From Hippophae tibetana (taxonomy: Eukaryota > Streptophyta > Magnoliopsida > Rosales > Elaeagnaceae), in NCBI GenBank assembly GCA_037013495.1, contig JAZDXN010000029.1:3174501-3238500 (forward strand): DNA of 64,000 nt, given 5' to 3'. A model generated the notes under the pieces. That model was not told the origin of the DNA. It searched no databases and saw only the letters and a list, made by a program, of their open reading frames with translations. A program made the position numbers and the translations under genes. Below, piece by piece: positions 12,901 through 27,300 of the stretch; position 1 is the first letter of the stretch, and each line of letters starts with the position of its first letter.

Positions 12901-15900
12901 TATAAATAATTTCATGATCCAACTAAAGAAATGAGAAGAGAAAAAGAAGAGGAGTGCTACTTTTTATTGTTTTCAATAACTTATTTGAGAAATCGCAGTT
13001 GTACCTTGAAACGGCCATAACTTTTGACTCGTGTGTAAAAACGACTATTATAGTATATGAAACCGAAGGTCGTATCGATATCCATAATCTTAGTTGACCA
13101 GGCTATAGAAATTCATTACTTGATCCTAAATTCCCTCATTTATCGAAGGGTTAAAGTTTTTGTCACATATTTTACATTTTTGGTTTTATTCTATAGAGTT
13201 GTAATGAAGGTAGATGAGCCGACCAAGTGTATGTTTAAAAATAAATTAATAACTAAGAATATAATACAAATAATTTCATGATACAACTAAAGAAATGAGA
13301 AGAGAAAAAGAAGAGGAGTGCTACTTTTTAATGTTTTCCATAACATATTTGACAAATCAGAGTTGTACCTTGAAACGGTCATAACTTTTGACTCGTGTGT
13401 AAAAATGAATATTAAAGTATATCAAACCGAAGGTCGTATTGATATCCATAATCTTAGCTGACCTTGCTATATAAATTCATTACTTGATCCTAAATTCCAT
13501 CATTTACATCAGTTATCGATGGTTTAAAGTTTTTATCACATATTTTACATTTTTGGTTTTATTCTATAGAGTTGTAATGAAGATGGATGAGCCGAACAAG
13601 TGTATGTTTAAAAATAAACTAATGACTAAGAATATAATACAAATAATTTCATGACACAATTAAAGAAATGAGAAGAGAAAAAGAAGAGGAGTGCTACTTT
13701 TTAATGTTTTCCATAACATATTTGGGAAATCAGAGTTGTACCTTGAAACGGTCATAACTTTTGACTCGTGTGTAAAAACGACAATAATAGTATATCAAAC
13801 TGAAGCTCTTATCGATATCCATAACCTTAGATGACCTGGCTATATTAATTAATTACTTGATCCTAAATTCCATCATTTACATCACTTATCGAGCGTTTAA
13901 AGTTTTTATCACATATTTTACATTTTTGGTTTTATTCTATAGAGTTGTAATGAAGATGGATGAGCCGAACAAGTGTATGTTTAAAAATAAACTAATGACT
14001 AAGAATATAATACAAATAATTTCATGACACAATTAAAGAAATGAGAAGAGAAAAAGAAGAGGAGTGCTACTTTTTAATGTTTTCCATAACATATTTGGGA
14101 AATCAGAGTTGTACCTTGAAACGGTCATAACTTTTGACTCGTGTGTAAAAACGACTATAATAGTATATCAAACCGAAGCTCTTATCGATATCCATAATCT
14201 TAGCTGACCTGGCTATATTAATTCATTACCTGATCCTAAATTCCATCATTTACATCACTTATCGAGCGTTTAAAGTTTTTATCACATATTTTACATTTTT
14301 GGTTTTATTCTATAGAGTTGTAATGAAGATGGATGAGCCGACCAAGTGTATGTTTAAAAATAAACTAATGAATAAGAATATATTACAAATAATTTCATGA
14401 TCCAACTAAAGAAATGAGAAGAGAAAAAGAAGAGGAGTGCTACTTTTTATTGTTTTCAATAACTTATTTGAGAAATCGGAGTTGTACCTTGAAACGGTCA
14501 TAACTTTTGACTCGTGTGTAAAAACGACTATTATAGTATATCAAACCGAAGGTCGTATCGATATCCATAATCTTAGTTGACCTGGCTATAGAAATTCATT
14601 ACTTGATCCTAAATTCAATCATTTACATCACTTATCGAGGGTTTAATGTTTTTGTCACGTATTTTACATTTTTGGTTTTATTCAATAGAGTTGTAATGAA
14701 GATGGATTAGCCGAACAAGTATATGTTTAAAAATAAACTAATGACTAAGAATATAATAGAAATAATTTCATGACACAATTAAAGAAATGAGAAGAGAAAA
14801 AGAAGAGGAGTGCTACTTTTTAATGTTTTCCATAACATATTTGACAAATCAGAGTTGTACCTTGAAACGGTCATAACTTTTGACTCGTGTGTAAAAATGA
14901 ATATTAAAGTATATCAAACCGAAGGTCGTATTGATATCCATAATCTTAGCTGACCTTGCTATATAAATTCATTACTTGATCCTAAATTCCATCATTTACA
15001 TCAGTTATCGATGGTTTAAAGTTTTTATCACATATTTTACATTTTTGGTTTTATTCTATAGAGTTGTAATGAAGATGGATGAGCCGAACAAGTGTATGTT
15101 TAAAAATAAACTAATGACTAAGAATATAATACAAATAATTTCATGACACAATTAAAGAAATGAGAAGAGAAAAAGAAGAGGAGTGCTACTTTTTATTGTT
15201 TTCAATAACTTATTTGAGAAATCCCAGTTGTACCTTGAAACGGTCATAACTTTTGACTCGTCCGTAAAAACGACTATTATAGTATATCAAACCGAAGGTC
15301 ATATCGATATCCATAATCTTAGCTAACCTAGCTATATAAATTCATTACTTGATCCTAAATTCCATCATTTACATCACTTATCGATGGTTTAAAGTTTTTA
15401 TCACATATTTTACATTTTTGGTTTTATTCTATAGAGTTGTAATGAAGATGGATGAGCCGAACAAGTGTATGTTTAAAAATAAACTAATGACTAAGAATAT
15501 AATACAAATAATTTCATGACACAATTAAAGAAATGAGAAGAGAAAAAGAAGAGGAGTGCTACTTTTTAATTTTTTCCATAACATATTTGGGAAATCAGAG
15601 TTGTACCTTGAAACGGTCATAACTTTTGACTCGTGTGTAAAAACGACTATAATAGTATATCAAACCATAGCTCTTATCGATATCCATAATCTTAGCTGAC
15701 CAGGCTATATTAATTCATTACCTGATCCTAAATTCCATCATTTACATCACTTATCGAGCGTTTAAAGTTTTTATCACATATTTTACATTTTTGGTTTTAT
15801 TCTATAGAGTTGTAATGAAGATGGATGAGCCGACCAAGTGTATGTTTAAAAATAAACTAATGAATAAGAATATATTACAAATAATTTCATGATCCAACTA

Positions 15901-16666
15901 AAGAAATGAGAAGAGAAAAAGAAGAGGAGTGCTACTTTTTATTGTTTTCAATAACTTATTTGAGAAATCGGAGTTGTACCTTGAAACGGTCATAACTTTT
16001 GACTCGTGTGTAAAAACGACTATTATAGTATATCAAACCGAAGGTCGTATCGATATCCATAATCTTAGTTGACCTGGCTATAGAAATTCATTACTTGATC
16101 CTAAATTCAATCATTTACATCACTTATCGAGGGTTTAATGTTTTTGTCACGTATTTTACATTTTTGGTTTTATTCTATAGAGTTGTAATGAAGATGGATC
16201 AGCCGACCAAGTGTATGTTTAAAAATAAACTAATAACTAAGAATATAATATAAATAATTTCATGATCCAACTAAAGAAATGAGAAGAGAAAAAGAAGAGG
16301 AGTGCTACTTTTTATTGTTTTCAATAACTTATTTGAGAAATCGCAGTTGTACCTTGAAACGGCCATAACTTTTGACTCGTGTGTAAAAACGACTATTATA
16401 GTATATGAAACCGAAGGTCGTATCGATATCCATAATCTTAGTTGACCAGGCTATAGAAATTCATTACTTGATCCTAAATTCCCTCATTTATCGAAGGGTT
16501 AAAGTTTTTGTCACATATTTTACATTTTTGGTTTTATTCTATAGAGTTGTAATGAAGGTAGATGAGCCGACCAAGTGTATGTTTAAAAATAAATTAATAA
16601 CTAAGAATATAATACAAATAATTTCATGATACAACTAAAGAAATGAGAAGAGAAAAAGAAGAGGAG
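9940..16666 (+). repeat. Tandem duplication of a nine-monomer unit (3348 bp)
   Basis: Two copies are offset by 3348 bp: nine monomers, one of which carries a 9-bp deletion. Paired markers include GATGGATTAGCCGAACAAG at 11353 and 14701, GATGGATCAGCCG at about 12846 and 16194, and TGGGAAATCAGAG. I saw no difference between the copies at the points I compared, so the event looks recent. The junction can be narrowed to 13288-13318, between CAACT on the left and the first base after GAGGAG on the right, inside the purine-rich stretch. Typical monomers carry GACACAATTAAAG; B-type monomers are absent. Confidence 0.85.
13120..13280 (+). repeat. Short-monomer variant with 9-bp deletion (example copy)
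   Basis: Normal monomers read CATTTACATCACTTATCG; here and in about ten others the stretch is CATTTATCG. The missing nine bases lie between two TTA triplets, as expected from slippage or microhomology deletion. Other copies lie near 16485, 19459, 25048, 28394, 32115, 34344, 55593, 56706, 58935 and 59672. The variant has two forms, CCCTC...GAAGGGTTAAAG and CCATC...GAGGGGTTAACG, and it explains why several duplication offsets are 9 or 10 bp short of a multiple of 373. Confidence 0.85.
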
Positions 16667-19600
16667 CGCTACTTTTTATTGTTTTCAATAACTTATTTGA
16701 GAAATCGCAGTTGTACCTTTAAAATGGTCATAAGTTTTGACTCGTGTGTAAAAACGACTATTATAGTATATCAAACCGAAGGTCCTATCGATACCCATAA
16801 TCTTAGCTGACCTGGCTATATAAATTCATTACTTGATCCTAAATTCAATCATTTACATCACTTATCGAGGGTTTAAAGTTTTTATCACATATTTTACATT
16901 TTTGTTTTTATTCTATAGAGTTGTAATGCAGATGGATGAGCCGACCAAGTGTATGTTTAAAAATAAACTAATGACTAAGAATAAAATACAAATAATTTCA
17001 TGATACAATTAATGAAATGAGAAGAGAAAAAGAAGAGGAGTGCTTCTTTTTAATGTTTTCCATAACATATTTTAGAAATCGCAGTTGTACCTTGAAAAGG
17101 TCATAACTTTTGACTCGTGTGTAAAAACGACTATTATAGTATTTCAAACCGAAGGTCATATCGATATCCATAATCTTAGCTCACCTGGCTATATAAATTC
17201 ATTACTTGATCCTAAATTCCATCATTTACATCACTTATCGAGGGTTTAAAGTTTTTATCACATATTTTACATTTTTCGTTTTATTCTATAGAGTTGTAAT
17301 GAAGATGGATGAGCCGACCAAGTATATGTTTAAAAATAAACTAATGACTAAGAATATAATACAAATAATTTCATGACACAATTAAAGAAATGAGAAGAGA
17401 AAAAGAAGAGGAGTGCTACTTTTTAATGTTTTCCATAACATATTTGAGAAATCAGAGTTGTACCTTGAAACGGTCATAACTTTTGACTCGTGTGTAAAAA
17501 CGACAATAATAGTATATCAAACCGAAGCTCTTATCGATATCCATAATCTTAGATGACCTGGCTATATTAATTCATTACTTGATCCTAAATTCCATCATTT
17601 ACATCACTTATCGAGCGTTTAAAGTTTTTATCACAAATTTTACATTTTTGGTTTTATTCTATAGAGTTGTAATGAAGATTGATGAGCCGACCAAGTGTAT
17701 GTTTAAAAATAAACTAATGAATAAGAATATATTACAAATAATTTCATGATCCAACTAAAGAAATGAGAAGAGAAAAAGAAGAGGAGTGCTACTTTTTATT
17801 GTTTTCAATAACTTATTTGAGAAATCGCAGTTGTACCTTGAAACGGTCATAACTTTTGACTCGTGTGTAAAAACGACTATTATAGTATATCAAACCGAAG
17901 GTCGTATCGATATCCATAATCTTAGTTGAACTGGCTATAGAAATTCATTACTTGATCCTAAATTCAATCATTTACATCACTTATCGAGGGTTTAAAGTTT
18001 TTGTCACGTATTTTACATTTTTGGTTTCATTCAATAGAGTTGTAATGAAGATAGATGACTCGACTAAGAGTATGTTTAAAAATATTCTTATGAATCTTAA
18101 TATAATACAAATAATTTCATGATCCAACAAAATAAATGAGAAGAGAAAACAAGAGGAGTGCTACTTTTTAAAGTTTTCCATAACATATTTGAGAAATCGG
18201 AGTTGTACCTTGAAACGGTCATAACTTTTGACTCGTGTGTAAAAACGAATATTAAAGTATATAAAACCGAAGGTCGTATTGATATTCATAATCTTAGCTG
18301 ACCTTGCTATATAAATTCATTACTTGATCCTAAATTCCATCATTTACATCACTTATCGAGGGTTTAAAGTTTTTATCACATATTTTACATTTTTGGTTTT
18401 ATTCTATAGAGTTGTAATGGAGATGGATGAGCCGACCAAGTGTATGTTTAAAAATAAACTAATGACTAAGAATATAATACAAATAATTTCATGAAACAAT
18501 TAAAGAAATGAGAAGAGAAAAAGAAGAGGAATGCTACTTTTTAATGTTTTCCATAACATATTTGAGAAATCAGAGTTGTACCTTTAAACGGTCATAACTT
18601 TTGACTCGTGTGTAAAAACGACAATAATAGTATATCAAACCGAAGCACTTATCGATATCCATAATCTTAGATGACCTGGCTATATTAATTCATTACTTGA
18701 TCCTAAATTCCATCATTTACATCACCTATCGAGCGTTTAAAGTTTTTATCAATATTTTACATTTTTGGTTTTATTCTATAGAGTTGTAATGAAGATGGAT
18801 GAGCCGACCAAGTGTATGTTTAAAAATAAACTAATGACTAAGAATATAATAAATATAATTTCATGATACAATTAAAGAAATGAGAAGAGAAAAAGAAGAG
18901 GAGTGCTACTTTTTATTGTTTTCAATAACTTATTTGAGAAATCGGAGTTGTACCTTGAAACGGTCATAACTTTTGACTCGTGTGTAAAAACGACTATTAT
19001 AGTATATCAAACCGAAGGTCGTATCGATATCCATAATCTTAGTTGACCTGGCTATAGAAATTCATTACTTGATCCTAAATTCAATCATTTACATCACTTA
19101 TCGAGGGTTTAATGTTTTTGTCACGTATTTTACATTTTTGGTTTTATTCTATAGAGTTGTAATGAAGATGGATGAGCCGACCAAGTGTATGTTTAAAAAT
19201 AAACTAATAACTAAGAATATAATACAAATAATTTTATGATCCAACTAAAGAAATGAGAAGAGAAAAAGAAGAGGAGTGCTACTTTTTATTGTTTTCAATA
19301 ACTTATTTGAGAAATCGCAGTTGTACCTTGAAACGGTCATAACTTTTGACTCGTGTGTAAAAACGACTATTATAGTATATGAAACCGAAGGTCGTATCGA
19401 TATCCATAATCTTAGTTGACCAGGCTATAGAAATTCATTACTTGATCCTAAATTCCCTCATTTATCGAAGGGTTAAAGTTTTTGTCACATATTTTACATT
19501 TTTGGTTTTATTCTATAGAGTTGTAATGAAGGTAGATGAGCCGACCAAGTGTATGTTTAAAAATAAATTAATAACTAAGAATATAATACAAATAATTTCA

Positions 19601-21021
19601 TGATACAACTAAAGAAATGAGAAGAGAAAAAGAAGAGGAGCGCTACTTTTTATTGTTTTCAATAACTTATTTGAGAAATCGCAGTTGTACCTTTAAAATG
19701 GTCATAAGTTTTGACTCGTGTGTAAAAACGACTATTATAGTATATCAAACTGAAGGTCCTATCGATACCCATAATCTTAGCTGACCTGGCTATATAAATT
19801 CATTACTTGATCCTAAATTCAATCATTTACATCACTTATCGAGGGTTTAAAGTTTTTATCACATATTTTACATTTTTGTTTTTATTCTATAGAGTTGTAA
19901 TGCAGATGGATGAGCCGACCAAGTGTATGTTTAAAAATAAACTAATGACTAAGAATATAATACAAATAATTTCATGAAACAATTAAAGAAATGAGAAGAG
20001 AAAAAGAAGAGGAGTGCTTCTTTTTAATGTTTTCCATAACATATTTTAGAAATCGCAGTTGTACCTTGAAAAGGTCATAACTTTTGACTCGTGTGTAAAA
20101 ACGACTATTATAGTATATCAAACCGAAGGTCATATCGATATCCATAATCTTAGCTCACCTGGCTATATAAATTCATTACTTGATCCTAAATTCCATCATT
20201 TACATCACTTATCGAGGGTTTAAAGTTTTTATCACATATTTTACATTTTTCGTTTTATTCTATAGAGTTGTAATGAAGATGGATGAGCCGACCAAGTATA
20301 TGTTTAAAAATAAACTAATGACTAAGAATATAATACAAATAATTTCATGACACAATTAAAGAAATGAGAAGAGAAAAAGAAGAGGAGTGCTACTTTTTAA
20401 TGTTTTCCATAACATATTTGAGAAATCAGAGTTGTACCTTGAAACGGTCATAACTTTTGACTCGTGTGTAAAAACGACAATAATAGTATATCAAACCGAA
20501 GCTCTTATCGATATCCATAATCTTAGATGACCTGGCTATATTAATTCATTACTTGATCCTAAATTCCATCATTTACATCACTTATCGAGCGTTTAAAGTT
20601 TTTATCACAAATTTTACATTTTTGGTTTTATTCTATAGAGTTGTAATGAAGATTGATGAGCCGACCAAGTGTATGTTTAAAAATAAACTAATGAATAAGA
20701 ATATATTACAAATAATTTCATGATCCAACTAAAGAAATGAGAAGAGAAAAAGAAGAGGAGTGCTACTTTTTATTGTTTTCAATAACTTATTTGAGAAATC
20801 GCAGTTGTACCTTGAAACGGTCATAACTTTTGACTCGTGTGTAAAAACGACTATTATAGTATATCAAACCGAAGGTCGTATCGATATCCATAATCTTAGT
20901 TGACCTGGCTATAGAAATTCATTACTTGATCCTAAATTCAATCATTTACATCACTTATCGAGGGTTTAAAGTTTTTGTCACGTATTTTACATTTTTGGTT
21001 TCATTCAATAGAGTTGTAATG
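15900..21021 (+). repeat. Related blocks offset by 2974 bp
   Basis: Bases from about 15900 to 18047 correspond to about 18874-21021 at an offset of 2974 bp (eight monomers less 10 bp). Shared markers include GAGGAGCGCT at 16661 and 19635, GGTCCTATCGATACCC, and the short monomer with CCCTCATTTATCGAAGGG. Scattered differences exist, for example near 16195/19169 and around 16985/19959, so this pair is older than its neighbour. At the right limit the first copy runs into a B-type monomer (about 18048) and the second into an A-type one. The left limit of identity lies beside the purine tract. Confidence 0.75.
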
Positions 21022-21345
21022 AAGATGGATGAGCCGACCAAGTGTATGTTTAAAAATAAACTAATGAATAAGAATATATTACAAATAATTTCATGATCCA
21101 ACTAAAGAAATGAGAAGAGAAAAAGAAGAGGAGTGCTACTTTTTATTGTTTTCAATAACTTATTTGAGAAATCGGAGTTGTACCTTGAAACGGTCATAAC
21201 TTTTGACTCGTGTGTAAAAACGAATATTAAAGTATATCAAACTGAAGGTCGTATTGATATTCATAATCTTAGCTGACCTTGCTATATAAATTCATTACTT
21301 GATCCTAAATTCCATCATTTACATCACTTATCGAGGGTTTAAAGT

Positions 21346-24300
21346 TTTTATCACATATTTTACATTTTTGGTTTTATTCTATTGAGTTGTAATGGAGATG
21401 GATGAGCCGACCAAGTGTATGTTTAAAAATAAACTAATGACTAAGAATATAATACAAATAATTTCATGAAACAATTAAAGAAATGAGAAGAGAAAAAGAA
21501 GAGGAGTGCTTCTTTTTAATGTTTTCCATAACATATTTTAGAAATCGCAGTTGTACCTTGAAAAGGTCATAACTTTTGACTCGTGTGTAAAAATGACTAT
21601 TATAGTATATCAAACCGAAGGTCATATCGATATCCATAATCTTAGCTGACCTGGCTATATAAATTCATTACTTGATCCTAAATTCCATCATTTACATCAC
21701 TTATCGAGGGTTTAAAGTTTTTATCACATATTTTACATTTTTGGTTTTATTCTATAGAGTTGTAATGAAGATGGATGAGCCGACCAAGTATATGTTTAAA
21801 AATAAACTAATGACTAAGAATATAATACAAATAATTTCATGACACAATTAAAGAAATGAGAAGAGAAAAAGAAGAGGAGTGCTACTTTTTAATGTTTTCC
21901 ATAACATATTTGAGAAATCAGAGTTGTACCTTGAAACGGTCATAACTTTTGACTCGTGTGTAAAAACGACAATAATAGTGTATCAAACCGAAGCTCTTAT
22001 CGATATCCATAATCTTAGATGACCTGGCTATATTAATTCATTACTTGATCCTAAATTCCATCATTTACATCACTTATCGAGCGTTTAAAGTTTTTATCAC
22101 AAATTTTACATTTTTGGTTTTATTCTATAGAGTTGTAAGGAAGATGGATGAGCCGACCAAGTGTATGTTTAAAAATAAACTAATGAATAAGAATATATTA
22201 CAAATAATTTCATGATCCAACTAAAGAAATGAGAAGAGAAAAAGAAGAGGAGTGCTACCTTTTTATTGTTTTCAATAACTTATTTGAGAAATCGCAGTTG
22301 TACCTTGAAACGGTCATAACTTTTGACTCGTGTGTAAAAACGACTATTATAGTATATCAAACCGAAGGTCGTATCGATATCCATAATCTTAGTTGACCTG
22401 GCTATAGAAATTCATTACTTGATCCTAAATTCAATCATTTACATCACTTATCGAGGGTTTAAAGTTTTTGTCACGTATTTTACATTTTTGGTTTCATTCA
22501 ATAGAGTTGTAATGAAGATAGATGAGTCGACTAAGAGTATGTTTAAAAATATTCTTATGAATCTTAATATAATACAAATAATTTCATGATCCAACAAAAT
22601 AAATGAGAAGAGAAAAAGAAGAGGAGTGCTACTTTTTAAAGTTTTCCATATCATATTTGACAAATCGGAGTTGTACCTTGAAACGGTCATAACTTTTGAC
22701 TCGTGTGTAAAAATGAATATTAAAGTATATCAAACCGAAGGTCGTATTGATATCCATAATCTTAGCTGAACTTGCTATATAAATTCATTACTTGATCCTA
22801 AATTCCATCATTTACATCAGTTATCGAGGGTTTAAAGTTTTTATCACATATTTTACATTTTTGGTTTTATTCTATAGAGTTGTAATGGAGATGGATGAGC
22901 CGACCAAGTGTATGTTTAAAAATAAACTAATGACTAAGAATATAATACAAATAATTTCATGAAACAATTAAAGAAATGAGAAGAGAAAAAGAAGAGGAGT
23001 TCTACTTTTTAATGTTTTCCATAACATATTTGAGAAATCAAAGTTGTACCTTTAAACGGTCATAACTTTTGACTCGTGTCTAAAAACGACAATAATAGTA
23101 TATCAAACCGAAGCACTTATCGATATCCATAATCTTAGATGACCTGGCTATATTAATTCATTACTTGATCCTAAATTCCATCATTTATATCACCTATCGA
23201 GCGTTTAAAGTTTTTATCACATATTTTACATTTTTGGTTTTATTCTATAGAGTTGTAATGAAGATGGATGAGCCGACCAAGTGTATGTTTAAAAATAAAC
23301 TAATGAATAAGAATATATTACAAATAATTTCATGATCCAACTAAAGAAATGAGAAGAGAAAAAGAAGAGGAGTGCTACTTTTTATTGTTTTCAATAATAT
23401 TTTTAAGAAATCGCAGTTGTACCTCGAAACGGTCATAACTTTTGACTCGTGTGTAAAAACGACTATTATAGTATATCAAACCGAAGGTCGTATCGATATC
23501 CATAATCTTAGTTGACCTGGCTATAGAAATTCATTACTTGATCCTAAATTCAATCATTTACATCACTTATCGAGGGTTTAAAGTTTTTGTCACGTATTTT
23601 ACATTTTTGGTTTCATTCAATAGAGTTGTAATGAAGATAGATGAGTCGACTAAGAGTATGTTTAAAAATATTCTTATGAATCTTAATATAATACAAATAA
23701 TTTCATTATCCAACCAAATAAATGAGAAGAGAAAAAGAAGAGGAGAGCTACTTTTTAAAGTTTTCCATAACATATTTGAGAAATCGGAGTTGTACCTTGA
23801 AACGGTCATAACTTTTGACTCGTGTGTAAAAACGAATATTAAAGTATATCAAACCGAAGGTCGTATTGATATCCATAATCTTAGCTGACCTTGCTATATA
23901 AATTCATTACTTGATCCTAAATTCCATCATTTACATCACTTATCGAGGGTTTAAAGTTTTTATCACATATTTTACATTTTTGGTTTTATTCTATAGAGTT
24001 GTAATGCAGATGGATGAGCCGACCAAGTGTATGTTTAAAAATAAACTAATGACTAAGAATATAATACAAATAATTTCATGAAACAATTAAAGAAATGAGA
24101 AGAGAAAAAGAAGAGGAGTGCTACTTTTTAATGTTTTCCATAACATATTTGAGAAATCAGAGTTGTACCTTGAAACGGTCATAACTTTTGACTTGTGTGT
24201 AAAAACGACAATAATAGTATATCAAACCGAAGCACTTATCGATATCCATAATCTTAGATGACCTGGCTATATTAATTCATTACTTGATCCTAAATTCCAT

Positions 24301-27300
24301 CATTTACATCACCTATCGAGCGTTTAAAGTTTTTATCAATATTTTACATTTTTGGTTTTATTCTATAGAGTTGTAATGAAGATGGATGAGCCGACCAAGT
24401 GTATGTTTAAAAATAAACTAATGACTAAGAATATAATAAATATAATTTCATGATACAATTAAAGAAATGAGAAGAGAAAAAGAAGAGGAGTGCTACTTTT
24501 TATTGTTTTCAATAACTTATTTGAGAAATCGGAGTTGTACCTTGAAACGGTCATAACTTTTGACTCGTGTGTAAAAACGACTATTATAGTATATCAAACC
24601 GAAGGTCGTATCGATATCCATAATCTTAGTTGACCTGGCTATAGAAATTCATTACTTGATCCTAAATTCAATCATTTACATCACTTATCGAGGGTTTAAT
24701 GTTTTTGTCACGTATTTTACATTTTTGGTTTTATTCTATAGAGTTGTAATGAAGATGGATGAGCCGACCAAGTGTATGTTTAAAAATAAACTAATAACTA
24801 AGAATATAATACAAATAATTTCATGATCCAACTAAAGAAATGAGAAGAGAAAAAGAAGAGGAGTGCTACTTTTTATTGTTTTCAATAACTTATTTGAGAA
24901 ATCGCAGTTGTACCTTGAAACGGTCATAACTTTTGACTCGTGTGTAAAAACGACTATTATAGTATATGAAACCGAAGGTCGTATCGATATCCATAATCTT
25001 AGTTGACCAGGCTATAGAAATTCATTACTTGATCCTAAATTCCCTCATTTATCGAAGGGTTAAAGTTTTTGTCACATATTTTACATTTTTGGTTTTATTC
25101 TATTGAGTTGTAATGGAGATGGATGAGCCGACCAAGTGTATGTTTAAAAATAAACTAATGACTAAGAATATAATACAAATAATTTCAGGAAACAATTAAA
25201 GAAATGAGAAGAGAAAAAGAAGAGGAGTGCTTCTTTTTAATGTTTTCCATAACATATTTTAGAAATCGCAGTTGTACCTTGAAAAGGTCATAACTTTTGA
25301 CTCGTGTGTAAAAATGACTATTATAGTATATCAAACCGAAGGTCATATCGATATCCATAATCTTAGCTGACCTGGCTATATAAATTCATTACTTGATCCT
25401 AAATTCCATCATTTACATCACTTATCGAGGGTTTAAAGTTTTTATCACATATTTTACATTTTTGGTTTTATTCTATAGAGTTGTAATGAAGATGGATGAG
25501 CCGACCAAGTATATGTTTAAAAATAAACTAATGACTAAGAATATAATACAAATAATTTCATGACACAATTAAAGAAATGAGAAGAGAAAAAGAAGAGGAG
25601 TGCTACTTTTTAATGTTTTCCATAACATATTTGAGAAATCAGAGTTGTACCTTGAAACGGTCATAACTTTTGACTCGTGTGTAAAAACGACAATAATAGT
25701 GTATCAAACCGAAGCTCTTATCGATATCCATAATCTTAGATGACCTGGCTATATTAATTCATTACTTGATCCTAAATTCCATCATTTACATCACTTATCG
25801 AGCGTTTAAAGTTTTTATCACAAATTTTACATTTTTGGTTTTATTCTATAGAGTTGTAATGAAGATGGATGAGCCGACCAAGTGTATGTTTAAAAATAAA
25901 CTAATGAATAAGAATATATTACAAATAATTTCATGATCCAACTAAAGAAATGAGAAGAGAAAAAGAAGAGGAGTGCTACCTTTTTATTGTTTTCAATAAC
26001 TTATTTGAGAAATCGCAGTTGTACCTTGAAACGGTCATAACTTTTGACTCGTGTGTAAAAACGACTATTATAGTATATCAAACCGAAGGTCGTATCGATA
26101 TCCATAATCTTAGTTGACCTGGCTATAGAAATTCATTACTTGATCCTAAATTCAATCATTTACATCACTTATCGAGGGTTTAAAGTTTTTGTCACGTATT
26201 TTACATTTTTGGTTTCATTCAATAGAGTTGTAATGAAGATAGATGAGTCGACTAAGAGTATGTTTAAAAATATTCTTATGAATCTTAATATAATACAAAT
26301 AATTTCATGATCCAACAAAATAAATGAGAAGAGAAAAAGAAGAGGAGTGCTACTTTTTAAAGTTTTCCATATCATATTTGACAAATCGGAGTTGTACCTT
26401 GAAACGGTCATAACTTTTGACTCGTGTGTAAAAATGAATATTAAAGTATATCAAACCGAAGGTCGTATTGATATCCATAATCTTAGCTGAACTTGCTATA
26501 TAAATTCATTACTTGATCCTAAATTCCATCATTTACATCAGTTATCGAGGGTTTAAAGTTTTTATCACATATTTTACATTTTTGGTTTTATTCTATAGAG
26601 TTGTAATGGAGATGGATGAGCCGACCAAGTGTATGTTTAAAAATAAACTAATGACTAAGAATATAATACAAATAATTTCATGAAACAATTAAAGAAATGA
26701 GAAGAGAAAAAGAAGAGGAGTTCTACTTTTTAATGTTTTCCATAACATATTTGAGAAATCAAAGTTGTACCTTTAAACGGTCATAACTTTTGACTCGTGT
26801 CTAAAAACGACAATAATAGTATATCAAACCGAAGCACTTATCGATATCCATAATCTTAGATGACCTGGCTATATTAATTCATTACTTGATCCTAAATTCC
26901 ATCATTTATATCACCTATCGAGCGTTTAAAGTTTTTATCACATATTTTACATTTTTGGTTTTATTCTATAGAGTTGTAATGAAGATGGATGAGCCGACCA
27001 AGTGTATGTTTAAAAATAAACTAATGAATAAGAATATATTACAAATAATTTCATGATCCAACAAAAGAAATGAGAAGAGAAAAAGAAGAGGAGTGCTACT
27101 TTTTATTGTTTTCAATAATATTTTTAAGAAATCGCAGTTGTACCTCGAAACGGTCATAACTTTTGACTCGTGTGTAAAAACGACTATTATAGTATATCAA
27201 ACCGAAGGTCGTATCGATATCCATAATCTTAGTTGACCTGGCTATAGAAATTCATTACTTGATCCTAAATTCAATCATTTACATCACTTATCGAGGGTTT

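Noticed and set aside
13057-19603. 74-residue plus-strand frame repeated at 13057, 16405 and 19379
   Set aside because: Same cause: it exists because the short monomer with the 9-bp deletion and a GTATATGAAACC variant opens a frame. There is no domain and no independent evidence.
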